From assembly GCA_020404895.1 (NCBI GenBank), contig JADBWK010000022.1:1-50617 (forward strand): 50,617 nucleotides of DNA, written 5' to 3'. The notes under the pieces were generated by a model. The model was not told where the DNA came from. It saw only the letters and a program-made list of their open reading frames with translations, and did no database searches. The stretch's first letter is position 1. The number at the start of each line of letters is the position of its first letter. This DNA is from Pseudanabaena sp. M085S1SP2A07QC (lineage in GTDB: Bacteria > Cyanobacteriota > Cyanobacteriia > Pseudanabaenales > Pseudanabaenaceae). Positions 1 through 10,162 of this stretch are shown here, one piece after another. The translations under genes were made by a program, and so were the position numbers.

Positions 1-2
1 AC

Positions 3-128
3 TGGGTGCGTCCTCATGGGGGCTTAGAGAAGAACAAGACTCCAGCTATGGAGATCGGGTTATATCATCGACCCCTTTCTATGCTGGAGTTGCTTTCATT
101 GTGGGGCTTTCACTGCCTCACGTCTTAA
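3..128 (+). pseudogene. C-terminal tail of an IS transposase (cut by window edge)
   Basis: The frame starting at base 3 is open to TAA at 126-128 and reads WVRPHGGLEKNKTPAMEIGL followed by HRPLSMLELL. The R-P-H-x-x-L-x-x-x-x-T-P-A pattern is the usual end of a DDE/integrase-core transposase. The family cannot be fixed from 41 residues. The element edge is probably near base 140, because hsdR homology begins at 141. Read on the opposite strand, that edge begins GGCACTGGTCAG, which would be its terminal inverted repeat. The rest of the element lies outside the window. Confidence 0.55.
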
Positions 129-140
129 CTGACCAGTGCC

Positions 141-2039
141 CAATCGGGCGAACTCCACAATGCCATGAAAGACATTCTTCCTGATGCCCTCTTTATCGGT
201 TTCACAGGCACACCCCTACTCAAAGCCGACAAACAAAAAAGCATCGAAGTCTTCGGGCGCTATATCCACACTTACAAATTTAACGAAGCCGTCAGCGATG
301 GCGTAGTCCTCGATCTCCGTTACGAAGCCCGCGACATCGACCAAATCATCACCTCCCAGCAAAAAATCGATCAATGGTTTGAAGCAAAAACGCAAGGATT
401 AAACGATTTGGCTAAGGCAAAACTTAAACAGCGCTGGGGAACCATGCAGTCAGTTCTCTCCAGTCAATCACGCCTAGAGCAAATCGTTGATGACATCCTC
501 ATGGATATGAGTACAAAGCCGCGCCTCATGGATGGACGCGGTAATGCCATGCTCGTTTGTAGCAGCATCTATCAAGCCTGTAAAACCTATGAGATTTTTT
601 CTAGAACCTCTCTCGCTGGTAAATGTGCGATCGTCACCAGCTACAAACCCTCACCCAGCGACCTCAAAGGCGAAACCACTGGTGAAGGCTACACCGAAAA
701 GCTGAACCAGTACGAAATTTACAAAAAAATGTTAGCGGATTGGTTTAACGAAGCCCCTGAAACAGCCATTAATAAAGCCGAACAATTTGAAATCGCCGTC
801 AAGAAAAAATTTATCGAAGAACCTGGGCAGATGAAGCTGTTGATCGTAGTCGATAAGCTACTCACAGGATTCGATGCCCCATCTGCAACTTATCTCTATA
901 TCGACAAGCAAATGCGAGATCATGGACTATTCCAAGCCATCTGTCGCGTCAATCGCCTCGATGGTGAAGACAAAGAATATGGCTATATTGTTGATTACAA
1001 AGATCTATTCAAAAGCCTCGAAGGAGCAGTTAGCGACTATACCTCTGGCGCACTTGATGGCTATGACCAAGCCGATGTGGCAGGACTCCTAGAAGATCGT
1101 CTCGAAAAAGCCACTGAAATACTCGACTCGATCCGCGAAGCGATCGCCGCTCTCTGCGAACCCGTCCCCAAGCCCAAAAATGAATCCGATTACTTCCATT
1201 ATTTTTGTGCAAAGGACTCAGGCAATACCGAAGAACTCAAAGCCAACGAACCCAAGCGCCTAGCCCTCTATAAACTCATCGCCTCGCTAATTCGCTCCTA
1301 TGCCAACATCGCCAACGAATTACCAAAAGCAGGCTACAGCCCTACCGAAATTGTCAAACTGAAGGATGAGGTTGATCGCTACACAAAGCTACGCGATGCC
1401 ATCAAACTCCATAGTGGTGACTACATCGACCTCAAAAGCTATGAGCCAGATATGCGCTACCTCATTGACAGGTATATCCGCGCTGAAGAAAGCGAGAAAA
1501 TATCGACCTTTGATGATTTTTCCCTAATTCAACTCATTGTTAATCGCGGAGTCAAAGCCGTTGACGAGCTACCGAAAGGCATCCGCAATAACCAAGAAGC
1601 CGTTGCCGAAACCATCGAAAATAACGTCCGCCGTTTAATAGTTGATGAGAAACCGATCAACCCCAAGTATTACGAAAAAATGTCTGAGCTGCTCGATGCT
1701 CTCATCAAACAAAGACGAGACAATGCGATTGATTATCAGGAATACTTAGCTCAAATCGCCGAACTTACTAAACAAGCTGCCAATCCACAGGGCAATCAAA
1801 ACTATCCCGCATCCCTAGACACATCAGCCAAGCGATCGCTATACGACAACCTCAATCAAAATGAGTCGCTTGCCCTAGCGATCGACAAAGCCATCAGAGA
1901 CAATCGCCAAGACGGTTGGCGCGGCAACAAAATCAAAGCTAAGAAGATAGAACTTGCGATCAAAGCATTGTTAAATGATGCAGATGAAGCTTGGATTAAC
2001 AGCATCTTAGAAATTGTGAGGGAGCAAAATGAATATTAG
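141..2039 (+). pseudogene. hsdR: type I restriction enzyme R subunit, N-terminally deleted
   Basis: This is the C-terminal 60% or so of an HsdR translocase/endonuclease. In-frame homology starts at base 141 with QSGELHNAMK, the stretch just after the DEAH box, and continues through the helicase motif FIGFTGTPL, the second RecA domain (LLIVVDKLLTGFDAPSATYL, then FQAICRVNRLDGEDKEYGYIVDY) and the helical C-terminus. A full HsdR is about 1000 residues. The nuclease domain and the Walker A and DEAH motifs are missing, because an IS end abuts base 140. Only an internal ATG at 165 could start translation, so a working enzyme is not expected. The 3' end overlaps the next gene by 11 bp, a normal spacing for a type I restriction operon. 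hsdM and hsdS are not in the window. Confidence 0.85.
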
Positions 2040-2860
2040 TCCTCATCAAATTTCTGTCAGTGGCATTGACATCGAAATCAACCGCAAGCCCATCAAAAAC
2101 CTCCACCTTGGAGTCTATCCCCCTCACGGAAAGGTGCGCGTCACTGCCCCGATGCACATTTGTGATGAGTCAATCCGCCTCGCAGCGATCGGGAAACTCG
2201 CATGGATCAAGCGCCAGCAGTCAAAATTTCAATCCCAGCCGCGTCAATCCCAACGAGAAATGGTAAGCGGCGAAAGTCATTATTTCTTAGGACAGCGCTA
2301 CCTCTTACAGGTTGTCGAACATCAAGGCAAGAACCACATAGCCCTAGAAAATAAATCGGTAATGCTTCTTTATGTCAAACCCACAACTATAGCAATGTAA
2401 GCTTTGCTTAGGACATAAAACCCAAAAGATGGCAGAGCGAAGCTCTGCCATCTTTTGGGTTTTGAATTGTCCTATCTATCTCTTACGTTGCTATAGCCAT
2501 GAAAAAAGGCTAGAAATCATCCAACAATGGTATCGCACTCAGCTAAAAGCGATTATCCCCGCACTAATCGATAAATGGAAGGCGATCGTTGGTGTAGAAA
2601 TCAATGAATGGGGAGTCAAACAAATGAAAACTAAATGGGGAAGTTGCAATATTGAGGATCATCGCATCTGGCTCAATCTCGAACTCATCAAAAAACCTTT
2701 ACACTGCATTGAGTACATCATCGTTCACGAATTAGTCCATCTCCTCGAAAGACACCATAGCGATCGCTTCAAAGCAGTCATGGATAAAGTAATGCCACAC
2801 TGGAGGATTTATCGCGACGAGTTAAATCAGTTACCTCTAGGTCACAATGACTGGAGTTAA
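2029..2860 (+). pseudogene. YgjP/SprT-like zinc metallopeptidase, split by a MITE
   Basis: Two reading frames (2029-2389 and 2496-2860) together make one YgjP-type (DUF45) protein. The first part carries the N-terminal beta domain. The second has WGSC and the HELVHLLERHH zinc site (HExxH plus a downstream His). They are separated by a 104-bp palindromic element with a duplicated TA. Removing the element plus one TA restores a continuous frame ...YVKPTT-SHEKRLEIIQQW... exactly, so the break is a recent insertion. YgjP-type genes often sit directly behind hsdR, as here, where the start codon overlaps the hsdR end. As it stands the first part stops at 2400, inside the element. Confidence 0.85.
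2390..2493 (+). mobile_element. MITE family A, copy 1 (104 bp, inside the YgjP gene)
   Basis: The element has 12-bp near-perfect terminal inverted repeats (TAGCAATGTAAG against TAGCAACGTAAG) and sits between duplicated TA dinucleotides at 2388-2389 and 2494-2495. The core is a long palindrome built on AAAAGATGGCAGAGC and its complement. Identically sized copies lie at 18920-19023 and 33240-33343, with a window-truncated copy at 50524. It encodes nothing. TA target duplication fits mobilisation by an IS630/Tc1-mariner-type transposase, but no such transposase is visible here. Confidence 0.9.
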
Positions 2861-2900
2861 AATTTTCAGTCTTCTCCCTTAGTTATTACATGTAATCTCA

Positions 2901-2998
2901 AAATACAAAACGGCTAAACCATTTTGCGTTTTTAAAATCCTTACTGGGTTTAATTTCTAATTCATAAAAGTATGACAACACTTTTGTGAATTGGTATC
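2901..2998 (+). repeat. two-hairpin intergenic repeat, family D copy 1
   Basis: This fills the spacer between the YgjP gene and the helicase stop codon. A first imperfect hairpin (AAAACGGCTAAACCATTTTG) is followed by a linker with CCTTACTGGGTTT and a second hairpin around CATAAAAGTATGACAACAC. The same two-hairpin order recurs at 28267, 30187 (reversed) and 39189, with a single arm at 31262. It may also end transcription between the converging genes. Confidence 0.6.
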
Positions 2999-3000
2999 AC

Positions 3001-6000
3001 TTAGCGTGTAATAACAACATAGGTTGCCTCCCTAATTCTATAAGTTTGATCCACTGACTTACTTATAAAGTCCATCCCTTTGTCAAATAAGATTCTAAAG
3101 TGTTGTCCATCTTGTTTTTGAATTTCTAATGAACGCGCATGGATAAAGCGATCGCCAGAACTTACACCTGATATATAGGCTTCTTGGACAACCTGACCTG
3201 AAATTATGGCTAATCGTTCTTCAATTTCCTCTAAACGGTCTGGTTTAGAAGGATCTTCAAGGATATTCACAATAAACTCAGTACCTGAGTCTAACCAATC
3301 TCCTTGCAATAGGCTAACTAGATATCTTGCTCCTGCAAAATTAAGATAGCGATCGCGATAAGTAACCTTTGCAACTGGGCTAACCATCAAAACTGTCTCT
3401 AGTCCTAGTCTTTGACGTAACTCTGCCAAGCTGACACTGCCCCAAGATGGATCTGGGAAGATAACCTGAGTATTTGGATCTTCTAATTCAATCGCTTTTA
3501 CTTCTCTAGCATTCAATATCAAATCATTTAGCTTTGCTTGAATAGTTTGGACACCTTCTTCACTGCGAGTTTGTAGCCATACCAGTTGATTCTCAGTTTC
3601 TTGATGTAATCCAAGGGCGATACGATTTTGGGGTGAGGTTTGGAAATAGAGGGTTGGCAACTTATCTACATCGGTTTGATAGAGATTGACCAATCCTTGA
3701 TCGATCCATTGTGATAGGCGCTTGCGTAAAACTAGATTTTGGTCAAGATTAGGTTGCGGCAGTTCATGCAAAATAATTGTTAAAGGCTCACATTTTTTGA
3801 CCATTTCGGTAATTTTCTTTAGCCAAGACATTGGCTCACCTCGATCTAGACAAAAGAGATCGCTTAGGCTCGGTAAGTAAATCATGCTGCCAGTTGTAGC
3901 CATCCCGCAGTGAGCGGTTAAATTATTAGCGACTATCTCTAACCGCACACGACTAGAACTAGGGGCAAAATTCTGTAATACTTCGTCAGGTTCCACAATT
4001 TCGATAATTGGACGTAGAAACCTGACAACCTCTTTTCGATCTAGTTCGTGGTGAAATATTTGATTAGAATAGGTTCTCAGGCAGTCATAACAACTACTTT
4101 CGCAGCTACAAGTATCAGTTAGCCTGTATGCCTCAATCAGAATATCTTTGAAGTTGTCAGAGATCCTTTGACTGTAACCCGCTCCACCAGGGACGTTGTC
4201 GTAGATGATAATTTCGGCTTGTCCATTGCCATTTTCTAAAGGTTTAAATAAACCATCAAGTTCTTCTCGGCGGACATCAATTACTTGAGCGGCGGCGGCA
4301 AGTAAGGCATAGGTAAGCGATCGCCAAAAATCAACTCGATTATTTGAAGTCTCAGCATCTGAGGCGATTACTCTATCTTCAACCGTATGCGTGACTGCAT
4401 CCGCCCCGAATAATGGTATAGGTTTGGTGGAGCGATCGAATCGAATTTTGAGAAAGTCAGTTTTAAACTCATGCCCTAAATGAATCAAATTCCAACGTCC
4501 TGAGCAAGTCTTGCCATTTAGGGGATGCAGATGCGTAGGTCTTGGAGGGGATGTGGTGACAGCCTTTTTACTACGAGCTAGTTTCTGCTTTTCTTCGTCC
4601 CATTTACGCACTTGTTCGCTTACATCTAATCCGCAACTCTCACAAGTATGAAATCCTTGCTTGGTAAAATTAAAATTTCTTTGTCCTTTATTTGCCAAGA
4701 AAAAAGTTCCATTTTGATTCACGGTAAGTTGGCAAATATTTTCTACAGATGAAGTTTTTTGAACTAATCCTGGATTAGCTAAGAAGACTTGTGATGTAAG
4801 TTGACGGATTGGTTTGAGATAAGGGGTAACTTTTGCTGTTGCTGCCCAATCGGTTACAAATGCTTTGGGAACTTTATATTCGTTAATTACTTTGTCAACT
4901 GCTGATGTTGGTCTGTGTTGACATACAGGACATTGATCAATCTCATTTTCTGGAGTCTTAAACTCAATAAAGTGATTGCAATTTTTACAAACCCAGTAGT
5001 ATTTTCTCTCTAGATTCCTTGGGCTATGAATACCCACACTGCTATAAACACGATCATCGACAACTACATCTTGACCAGGGGCGTATTCACCCAAGGCAAG
5101 ACGGCGATCGCGTTCTAGTCGATGTTTACCTTGTGATGATTTATATTCGTTGCTTTCGCCTGTGAGCAAGCGAACAACATCAATGGGAAATCCGTAGATA
5201 GGTAAGATACTCGCCTGAACTAATTCATCATGCAATTTACGCTTAGCGATTTTCTCTAACTCAAACTCAAGTCCATCTCGCCGCCGTTCTAATCCTTTAC
5301 GCTTTTTGCGATCGCTTTCAGCATCAATCTGTCTGTTCGTTTCTTCTAATGGAGATATGAGATCGTTCCAGTCTTGACATTGCTCTTGCTGAAACTCATC
5401 AATTTTTTGACAGAAATCATCTAATAAACTCCTAGCAGTTCCAGAAGCTTTTAAGCGCTCAATCCAGTCCTGAGCTAACTCGTTAGCTGGATCTGTATGC
5501 AACCATTCTTTTAAAGTACAAACCATTGCAGTTGCTGGTGGTGTAAATACATAGAAGGTTAGAGGTTGTGGTAGTTCTAAAAAGCTTTGAATATCAACTT
5601 TTTCAGCGCCTAGAGAATATATGCCCAAAAATGCAGCTAATAACTCAGCGCGAATATGTCGCTGTTGGATTTGCCAGTTGCCAGCATCTACTTTTGGAAT
5701 TTGATTAGAACCCGCGATTAGTTTATCGGGTTGCTCAAAATAAAAGCGATCGTGGGGGCGGCGCTGTCCATACATCAGCGTAATCGCTACGCCATCAGTA
5801 CGTCGTCCTGCTCGTCCTGCTCGTTGTTGATAGTTGCTCACATGGGGTGGGAAGTTACGGAGAACTACTGCTTGCAATTCACCGATATCTACACCCATTT
5901 CTAGGGTTGTCGAACAACTGAGCAGGTTAATCTGTCCCCGCCGAAATCCATTTTCCCGCTTTGCTAGTTCTTCTGTACCAAGTTGGGCAGTATGTTCTTG

Positions 6001-9000
6001 CGATCGCAATGCCAATGGAGCTTGATCTGGATTTTTTGTAATCAAATGTTGTTGATAATGTTCTTTTTTAGCAATATCAAGCTTCACTTTATCATAAGGT
6101 TCTAATTTACCTTCACACTTGAAAGCACGACAAGCATAGACATTTAAGCTATGGTTAGGAACTGTAGAATTAAGCTCATTCAAATTTGGGACATGAACAA
6201 CTTGCTGACAGAGATCGCACTGATGCCAGTTATCAGTTGTCTCAATAACATTGAGCAAATCCCACTTAAGTTGATAGCCATTTTTAGCTTTGACAAGTAG
6301 GCTTGAGCTTTCAAGTTGACGAAATAGAGCAACTAAATTTTCTTGACTTGGTGGTTCTTTAAACATTTGGGAATAAAACCAGCCTAAGCGATTTTGAACC
6401 TTACTAACTTCACCAGATTCCTTCAGTTTCGGTAAAAAAGATGGTGAGTCAGTGAAATATTTTTTTTCTTTGTCATCTTTTTTTAGAAAAAGATAGTTTT
6501 TGGATTTTCCAAGCTCTACCATGGGAGGACGAGCGCCATCAACGCCTCCCGTTTCTGGAAAGTAGCTTGAAGCGCCATCAATGCTGACAATCCCAGTACG
6601 CCGAATAATATCTGTGAGTCCAATCAGAAAGATATATGCTTCTGTATTAGTGATTTTGAATATATTAGCCACAGAATCAACTAAATGACTATCTGGAGAA
6701 AGTTGGATATGGCAAGCAAGAATAGCAAACGCCTCTAATGAATTTCGCCGAGCAAAGGGAATAGCAAATTCTCGTAGTAATAGCTCTTTTGCCCTTTTTT
6801 GGGCGTGATCGCTACAAGTTATGGCATTCTGAATTCCATCTATTGGATCGTCTGGACGATAGCTTTTATAGTTTTCCTTTGAATCTCGATCTGGGTGTGG
6901 GATAGAACGCTCTAAGAAAACCTGTTTTAGCTGTTCGGTAAGCCCCGTCATGTCGGCAATACCATCACAGTTTTTAACTGTTTTGAAAGCTTGGTAAACC
7001 GAATGACGGTAGAGCATCTCAGTATGAGTACGTTGATAGTCAGAAGCAAAGAAAGCTGCATCTTGACGACCATCTGAGAATGTCAAGAGTTTTCGTTTTG
7101 ATATGCTTTCATCCGATCGCGTAGGTTCGGGCAGTAAATCAAATAAGCTATCTACCATTGCCTCTAGAGGCGCATCTGTATAGGCAACAAAGCGGTTAAT
7201 GGCAAGCGATCGGTTTGGTCTAGCACCACAAGCTGCACATTTTGGTAAATAGCTCCCTTCGGCTTTTCTTTTAGCTTTTGCTTTATTCCAGTGCCACTGA
7301 AGCAGAAATTCCTTTTCTGATGTTGGAGTAGTTGTAGAATTTGTAGAGATCTCATTTTCAGAAGGAAAGCCTAACCAACCATGTTGATTTTTTAAGAATT
7401 TAAACGTACCTGATGATTGAGTATCATCTTCTCCATTTTCGTCATCCTCTTCATCTTCAGTTTTACCTCGTAAAGGATTGAGTGTCAGTGTATAAATTTT
7501 GGTATTATCTTTTAGCCCTTGATTGCTGCGTGGCAGAGGTTTTAGCTCTCCAGAATTACTATCCCATTGAGTAAAAGCATAATCTTGACCACACTGAGAG
7601 CAACTACCCAACTCCAAAACAGGTGATTGGCAATCATCGCAAATTTGCTTTTCGTTTAAATAGAGTTTGCGACAAGTTGGATTAATACAGCTATAAATTC
7701 CTTCTAGACTGCGGAATAACAAATGTAATCTCACAGGAAGTAAGGGCAGATCAGCAGTATTTTCACGCGCTAATGTGCCTAGTTGCAAAAGGTTAGCGAG
7801 AGCTTTTTTAGCTTTTTCCACAATATTTACGTCAAGGCTTCCATCTAATGAAGTAGGTAGATCGATATTCCATAGTTGTGCTGATTTGGCAATGTCATCC
7901 CAAGGTTGAGGGGCTTTTGTGAGAATATCGATTAAACGCTGGATAAGCGGATGCCCCTTAAGTGCAAACCAAAGTAAGCGATGGAAATCATTCTGTGCTT
8001 GAGATTTAGCGATCTCAAGGTGGTTTGTGGGTACGACTAAGAGCAGTCGATCGCGCCAGTCAGCGATCGCCTCAATTTCATGTAACTCCATTGTACTCAG
8101 GTATTCCAAAACGTCAGCATCACTGTGATCGGGAGCTAGATCGTAAGGAATTCCCAAACGCTCTAAAGCCGTAACGCGATTGCCACGAATGACTTGACTA
8201 AATGTTTCGCCAAACAGTTCACCAGCAAAAGTCTTCACCCGTTCATCGATCGCCGCTTCACCTAAACTGGCACTGGTGGCAATGCAACGAATATTGCCAT
8301 CAGGTATTGACATAGACGCTTTCAAACGTTTGAGAAGCATAGATACTTCTGACCCTGTAGATCCGTTGTAAGTATGCGCTTCATCGAGAACTAACATTTT
8401 AAATTTTGCACTCGAAGCCACAAATACCCGATTACGCTCAGTAGGACGAATCAACATATGCTCAAGCATTGAGTAGTTGGTAACAAGAATATGTGGCGGA
8501 CAGTCCCAAATATCTCTGCGAGAAATGGCTTGAATAGTTTGGATCTTCTTGACTGCTTCTTCAATCAATCGATCGCGAGTACTCAGATTTACCTTGTCAA
8601 AGCTTGTAAACAAATCTTGTAATTCTGAACTCTCATAAGTCTCTAGTTCCTTCCGCAATGATTCTTCTGCGTCTTCATGCTCAGTTTCAGTACGGCTAGT
8701 ATAGAAACCAAACTTAATCAATGGTTGCTGCGGATTTTGACGACAAAGTAACTGGCGTAAGCGTTTCACCTGATCGTTTACCAGAGCATTCATTGGGTAA
8801 AGTATTAACGCCCTAACTCCGCGATCGCGTAAATCATCTCCCTCCTTCAGCAACATATCCAACATGGGAATTAGAAAGCATTCTGTTTTGCCAGAACCAG
8901 TTCCCGTCGCTACGATGATATTTTCGCCATTATTGACTGCTTGAATCGCCTTTTGCTGATGCTCATAAAGACGGCGATCGCTTGGCACAGATAGCTCTGT

Positions 9001-9231
9001 CATCCGAGGATGCAAAATCGATTGTTCAACTAAATCTCTAACACTACCAGCAGATTGATAAGGTTGTGAACCCTCAAGATAAGGCTGTTGCCAGACGATT
9101 CCTGGTTGTCTGAGATTTTTTTCTAGCCTTTCGCGTAAATTGCGATCGCGCAGTGGATAAGCCGTGAGTAAGTAGCGAATAAAGTCTTCACGAGGGTTAG
9201 TAATTGCCTTAATGGGGTCGAGGTATTTCAT
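3001..9231 (-). CDS. DEAD/DEAH-box helicase with DUF1998 (MrfA/DruE/DISARM-like), 2076 aa
   Basis: A very large superfamily 2 helicase. The RecA1 domain has LYEHQQKAI (about 89-97), Walker A ATGTGSGKT (108-116), DEAH (283-286) and an S-A-T-like ATSAS. The RecA2 domain carries motif VI QQRAGRAGRR (near 1135-1145). Cys-rich zinc-binding clusters lie between and after them (for example CINPTC with CDDC and CSQC, CDLC, CKNC with CPVC, CESC). DUF1998 sits near 1700-1735 with the C-S-C, C-Y-D-C-L and LDR signature. The last 250 or so residues end in HAR...FDKGMDF, loosely like a PLD/MIT_C-type tail but without a canonical HxK. The start overlaps the upstream stop by ATGA, so it is translationally coupled to the 310-aa gene. 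Length and architecture match Druantia DruE or a DrmA-DrmB fusion. The partner genes are not ones I can assign, so the system type is open. Confidence 0.9.
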   Translation of the reverse strand: MKYLDPIKAITNPREDFIRYLLTAYPLRDRNLRERLEKNLRQPGIVWQQPYLEGSQPYQSAGSVRDLVEQSILHPRMTELSVPSDRRLYEHQQKAIQAVNNGENIIVATGTGSGKTECFLIPMLDMLLKEGDDLRDRGVRALILYPMNALVNDQVKRLRQLLCRQNPQQPLIKFGFYTSRTETEHEDAEESLRKELETYESSELQDLFTSFDKVNLSTRDRLIEEAVKKIQTIQAISRRDIWDCPPHILVTNYSMLEHMLIRPTERNRVFVASSAKFKMLVLDEAHTYNGSTGSEVSMLLKRLKASMSIPDGNIRCIATSASLGEAAIDERVKTFAGELFGETFSQVIRGNRVTALERLGIPYDLAPDHSDADVLEYLSTMELHEIEAIADWRDRLLLVVPTNHLEIAKSQAQNDFHRLLWFALKGHPLIQRLIDILTKAPQPWDDIAKSAQLWNIDLPTSLDGSLDVNIVEKAKKALANLLQLGTLARENTADLPLLPVRLHLLFRSLEGIYSCINPTCRKLYLNEKQICDDCQSPVLELGSCSQCGQDYAFTQWDSNSGELKPLPRSNQGLKDNTKIYTLTLNPLRGKTEDEEDDENGEDDTQSSGTFKFLKNQHGWLGFPSENEISTNSTTTPTSEKEFLLQWHWNKAKAKRKAEGSYLPKCAACGARPNRSLAINRFVAYTDAPLEAMVDSLFDLLPEPTRSDESISKRKLLTFSDGRQDAAFFASDYQRTHTEMLYRHSVYQAFKTVKNCDGIADMTGLTEQLKQVFLERSIPHPDRDSKENYKSYRPDDPIDGIQNAITCSDHAQKRAKELLLREFAIPFARRNSLEAFAILACHIQLSPDSHLVDSVANIFKITNTEAYIFLIGLTDIIRRTGIVSIDGASSYFPETGGVDGARPPMVELGKSKNYLFLKKDDKEKKYFTDSPSFLPKLKESGEVSKVQNRLGWFYSQMFKEPPSQENLVALFRQLESSSLLVKAKNGYQLKWDLLNVIETTDNWHQCDLCQQVVHVPNLNELNSTVPNHSLNVYACRAFKCEGKLEPYDKVKLDIAKKEHYQQHLITKNPDQAPLALRSQEHTAQLGTEELAKRENGFRRGQINLLSCSTTLEMGVDIGELQAVVLRNFPPHVSNYQQRAGRAGRRTDGVAITLMYGQRRPHDRFYFEQPDKLIAGSNQIPKVDAGNWQIQQRHIRAELLAAFLGIYSLGAEKVDIQSFLELPQPLTFYVFTPPATAMVCTLKEWLHTDPANELAQDWIERLKASGTARSLLDDFCQKIDEFQQEQCQDWNDLISPLEETNRQIDAESDRKKRKGLERRRDGLEFELEKIAKRKLHDELVQASILPIYGFPIDVVRLLTGESNEYKSSQGKHRLERDRRLALGEYAPGQDVVVDDRVYSSVGIHSPRNLERKYYWVCKNCNHFIEFKTPENEIDQCPVCQHRPTSAVDKVINEYKVPKAFVTDWAATAKVTPYLKPIRQLTSQVFLANPGLVQKTSSVENICQLTVNQNGTFFLANKGQRNFNFTKQGFHTCESCGLDVSEQVRKWDEEKQKLARSKKAVTTSPPRPTHLHPLNGKTCSGRWNLIHLGHEFKTDFLKIRFDRSTKPIPLFGADAVTHTVEDRVIASDAETSNNRVDFWRSLTYALLAAAAQVIDVRREELDGLFKPLENGNGQAEIIIYDNVPGGAGYSQRISDNFKDILIEAYRLTDTCSCESSCYDCLRTYSNQIFHHELDRKEVVRFLRPIIEIVEPDEVLQNFAPSSSRVRLEIVANNLTAHCGMATTGSMIYLPSLSDLFCLDRGEPMSWLKKITEMVKKCEPLTIILHELPQPNLDQNLVLRKRLSQWIDQGLVNLYQTDVDKLPTLYFQTSPQNRIALGLHQETENQLVWLQTRSEEGVQTIQAKLNDLILNAREVKAIELEDPNTQVIFPDPSWGSVSLAELRQRLGLETVLMVSPVAKVTYRDRYLNFAGARYLVSLLQGDWLDSGTEFIVNILEDPSKPDRLEEIEERLAIISGQVVQEAYISGVSSGDRFIHARSLEIQKQDGQHFRILFDKGMDFISKSVDQTYRIREATYVVITR

Positions 9232-10160
9232 ACGAGTTCACATCCTAATTTATTAAAAGCTTTCTTCATGAGTGGGCGTTTGAGTGGCTCAAAGTATCGA
9301 GTTCGATACATATCATCAACTGGTTCTGAAATTCGCCACAACCATCGCGCATAGTCACTGGGGAGATTTATTCCTTGCAAATTCAATCTGCCCTGCGGTT
9401 CATCCCAAATAATTTTGAGATTTGCATTTGCTTCTATATCCAAAGCAAACATCGCGAGGATAGCTACATCTGGCTCGATTTCATAAAATTCTGTGCCATC
9501 CATCCAGATATATTCTCCTGTTGGCAACTGTATTAATGGTGATAAGTTTTGAGTCAAGATTTGGGCATAGTTGGCAGGTTGCCATCGCGCTGTTTGTTGT
9601 GACAAATTGGGACGAGGTATATATTGCTGAATATTTTGATCTGTTCTCCAATTGTCATTTTCAAAAGGATTGCGAGTCAAAGGCGATCGCAAAAACACTT
9701 GATCGGGCTTTTGAGGAATTGGTAAGTTTGCCAAGCTATCTGCAACAGTCCATAGCCTCACACCAATTTGTTCTACATGAGATCTAATCCATGAAAGACT
9801 CTGTTTTTTAGGGCGAACTCGTAAATTATCAAGATCTGTTGGGTCGCTCTCAAGAGTTTGATGAACTAAAGCTAAATAAGTGCGATCGCCTGTAAATAGC
9901 AAACTTGTTAAGTTGTCTTTATCAAGTGCTATTAGCGTGGGAGGCGCTATACAGTATTGATTGCGATCGCCTGCCAAGATTTCACCCATTGCTTCTAGTT
10001 CATTTAAATCTTGCCTAAGAGTCTCAGTATTTAGATTGCGATCGGGTGCGATCTTTGATTTAAGCAAAGAGATAATTTGGCTGAGCGTTAAAGCTAAAGG
10101 CAGCGACGAATTTGTAGACTGTCGATGCTGACTAAGTAGCAGAATAATTGTGTTTTTCAT
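9228..10160 (-). CDS. unknown 310-aa protein, middle gene of the helicase operon
   Basis: I do not recognise a family. The N-terminal 75 residues or so (SQIISLLKSKIAPDRNLNTE, then LRQDLNELEAMGEIL) look like a winged helix-turn-helix, with the polar recognition-helix spacing of two-helix DNA-binding domains. The rest is mixed alpha/beta, with no transmembrane segment and no obvious catalytic motif. It begins 2 nt after the stop of the large upstream gene and ends in a 4-bp ATGA overlap with the helicase. The three genes must therefore be co-transcribed and are probably made in fixed ratio. A DNA- or complex-binding adaptor for the helicase is plausible, but this is inferred from context only. 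Confidence 0.8.
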   Translation of the reverse strand: MKNTIILLLSQHRQSTNSSLPLALTLSQIISLLKSKIAPDRNLNTETLRQDLNELEAMGEILAGDRNQYCIAPPTLIALDKDNLTSLLFTGDRTYLALVHQTLESDPTDLDNLRVRPKKQSLSWIRSHVEQIGVRLWTVADSLANLPIPQKPDQVFLRSPLTRNPFENDNWRTDQNIQQYIPRPNLSQQTARWQPANYAQILTQNLSPLIQLPTGEYIWMDGTEFYEIEPDVAILAMFALDIEANANLKIIWDEPQGRLNLQGINLPSDYARWLWRISEPVDDMYRTRYFEPLKRPLMKKAFNKLGCELV

Positions 10161-10162
10161 TT

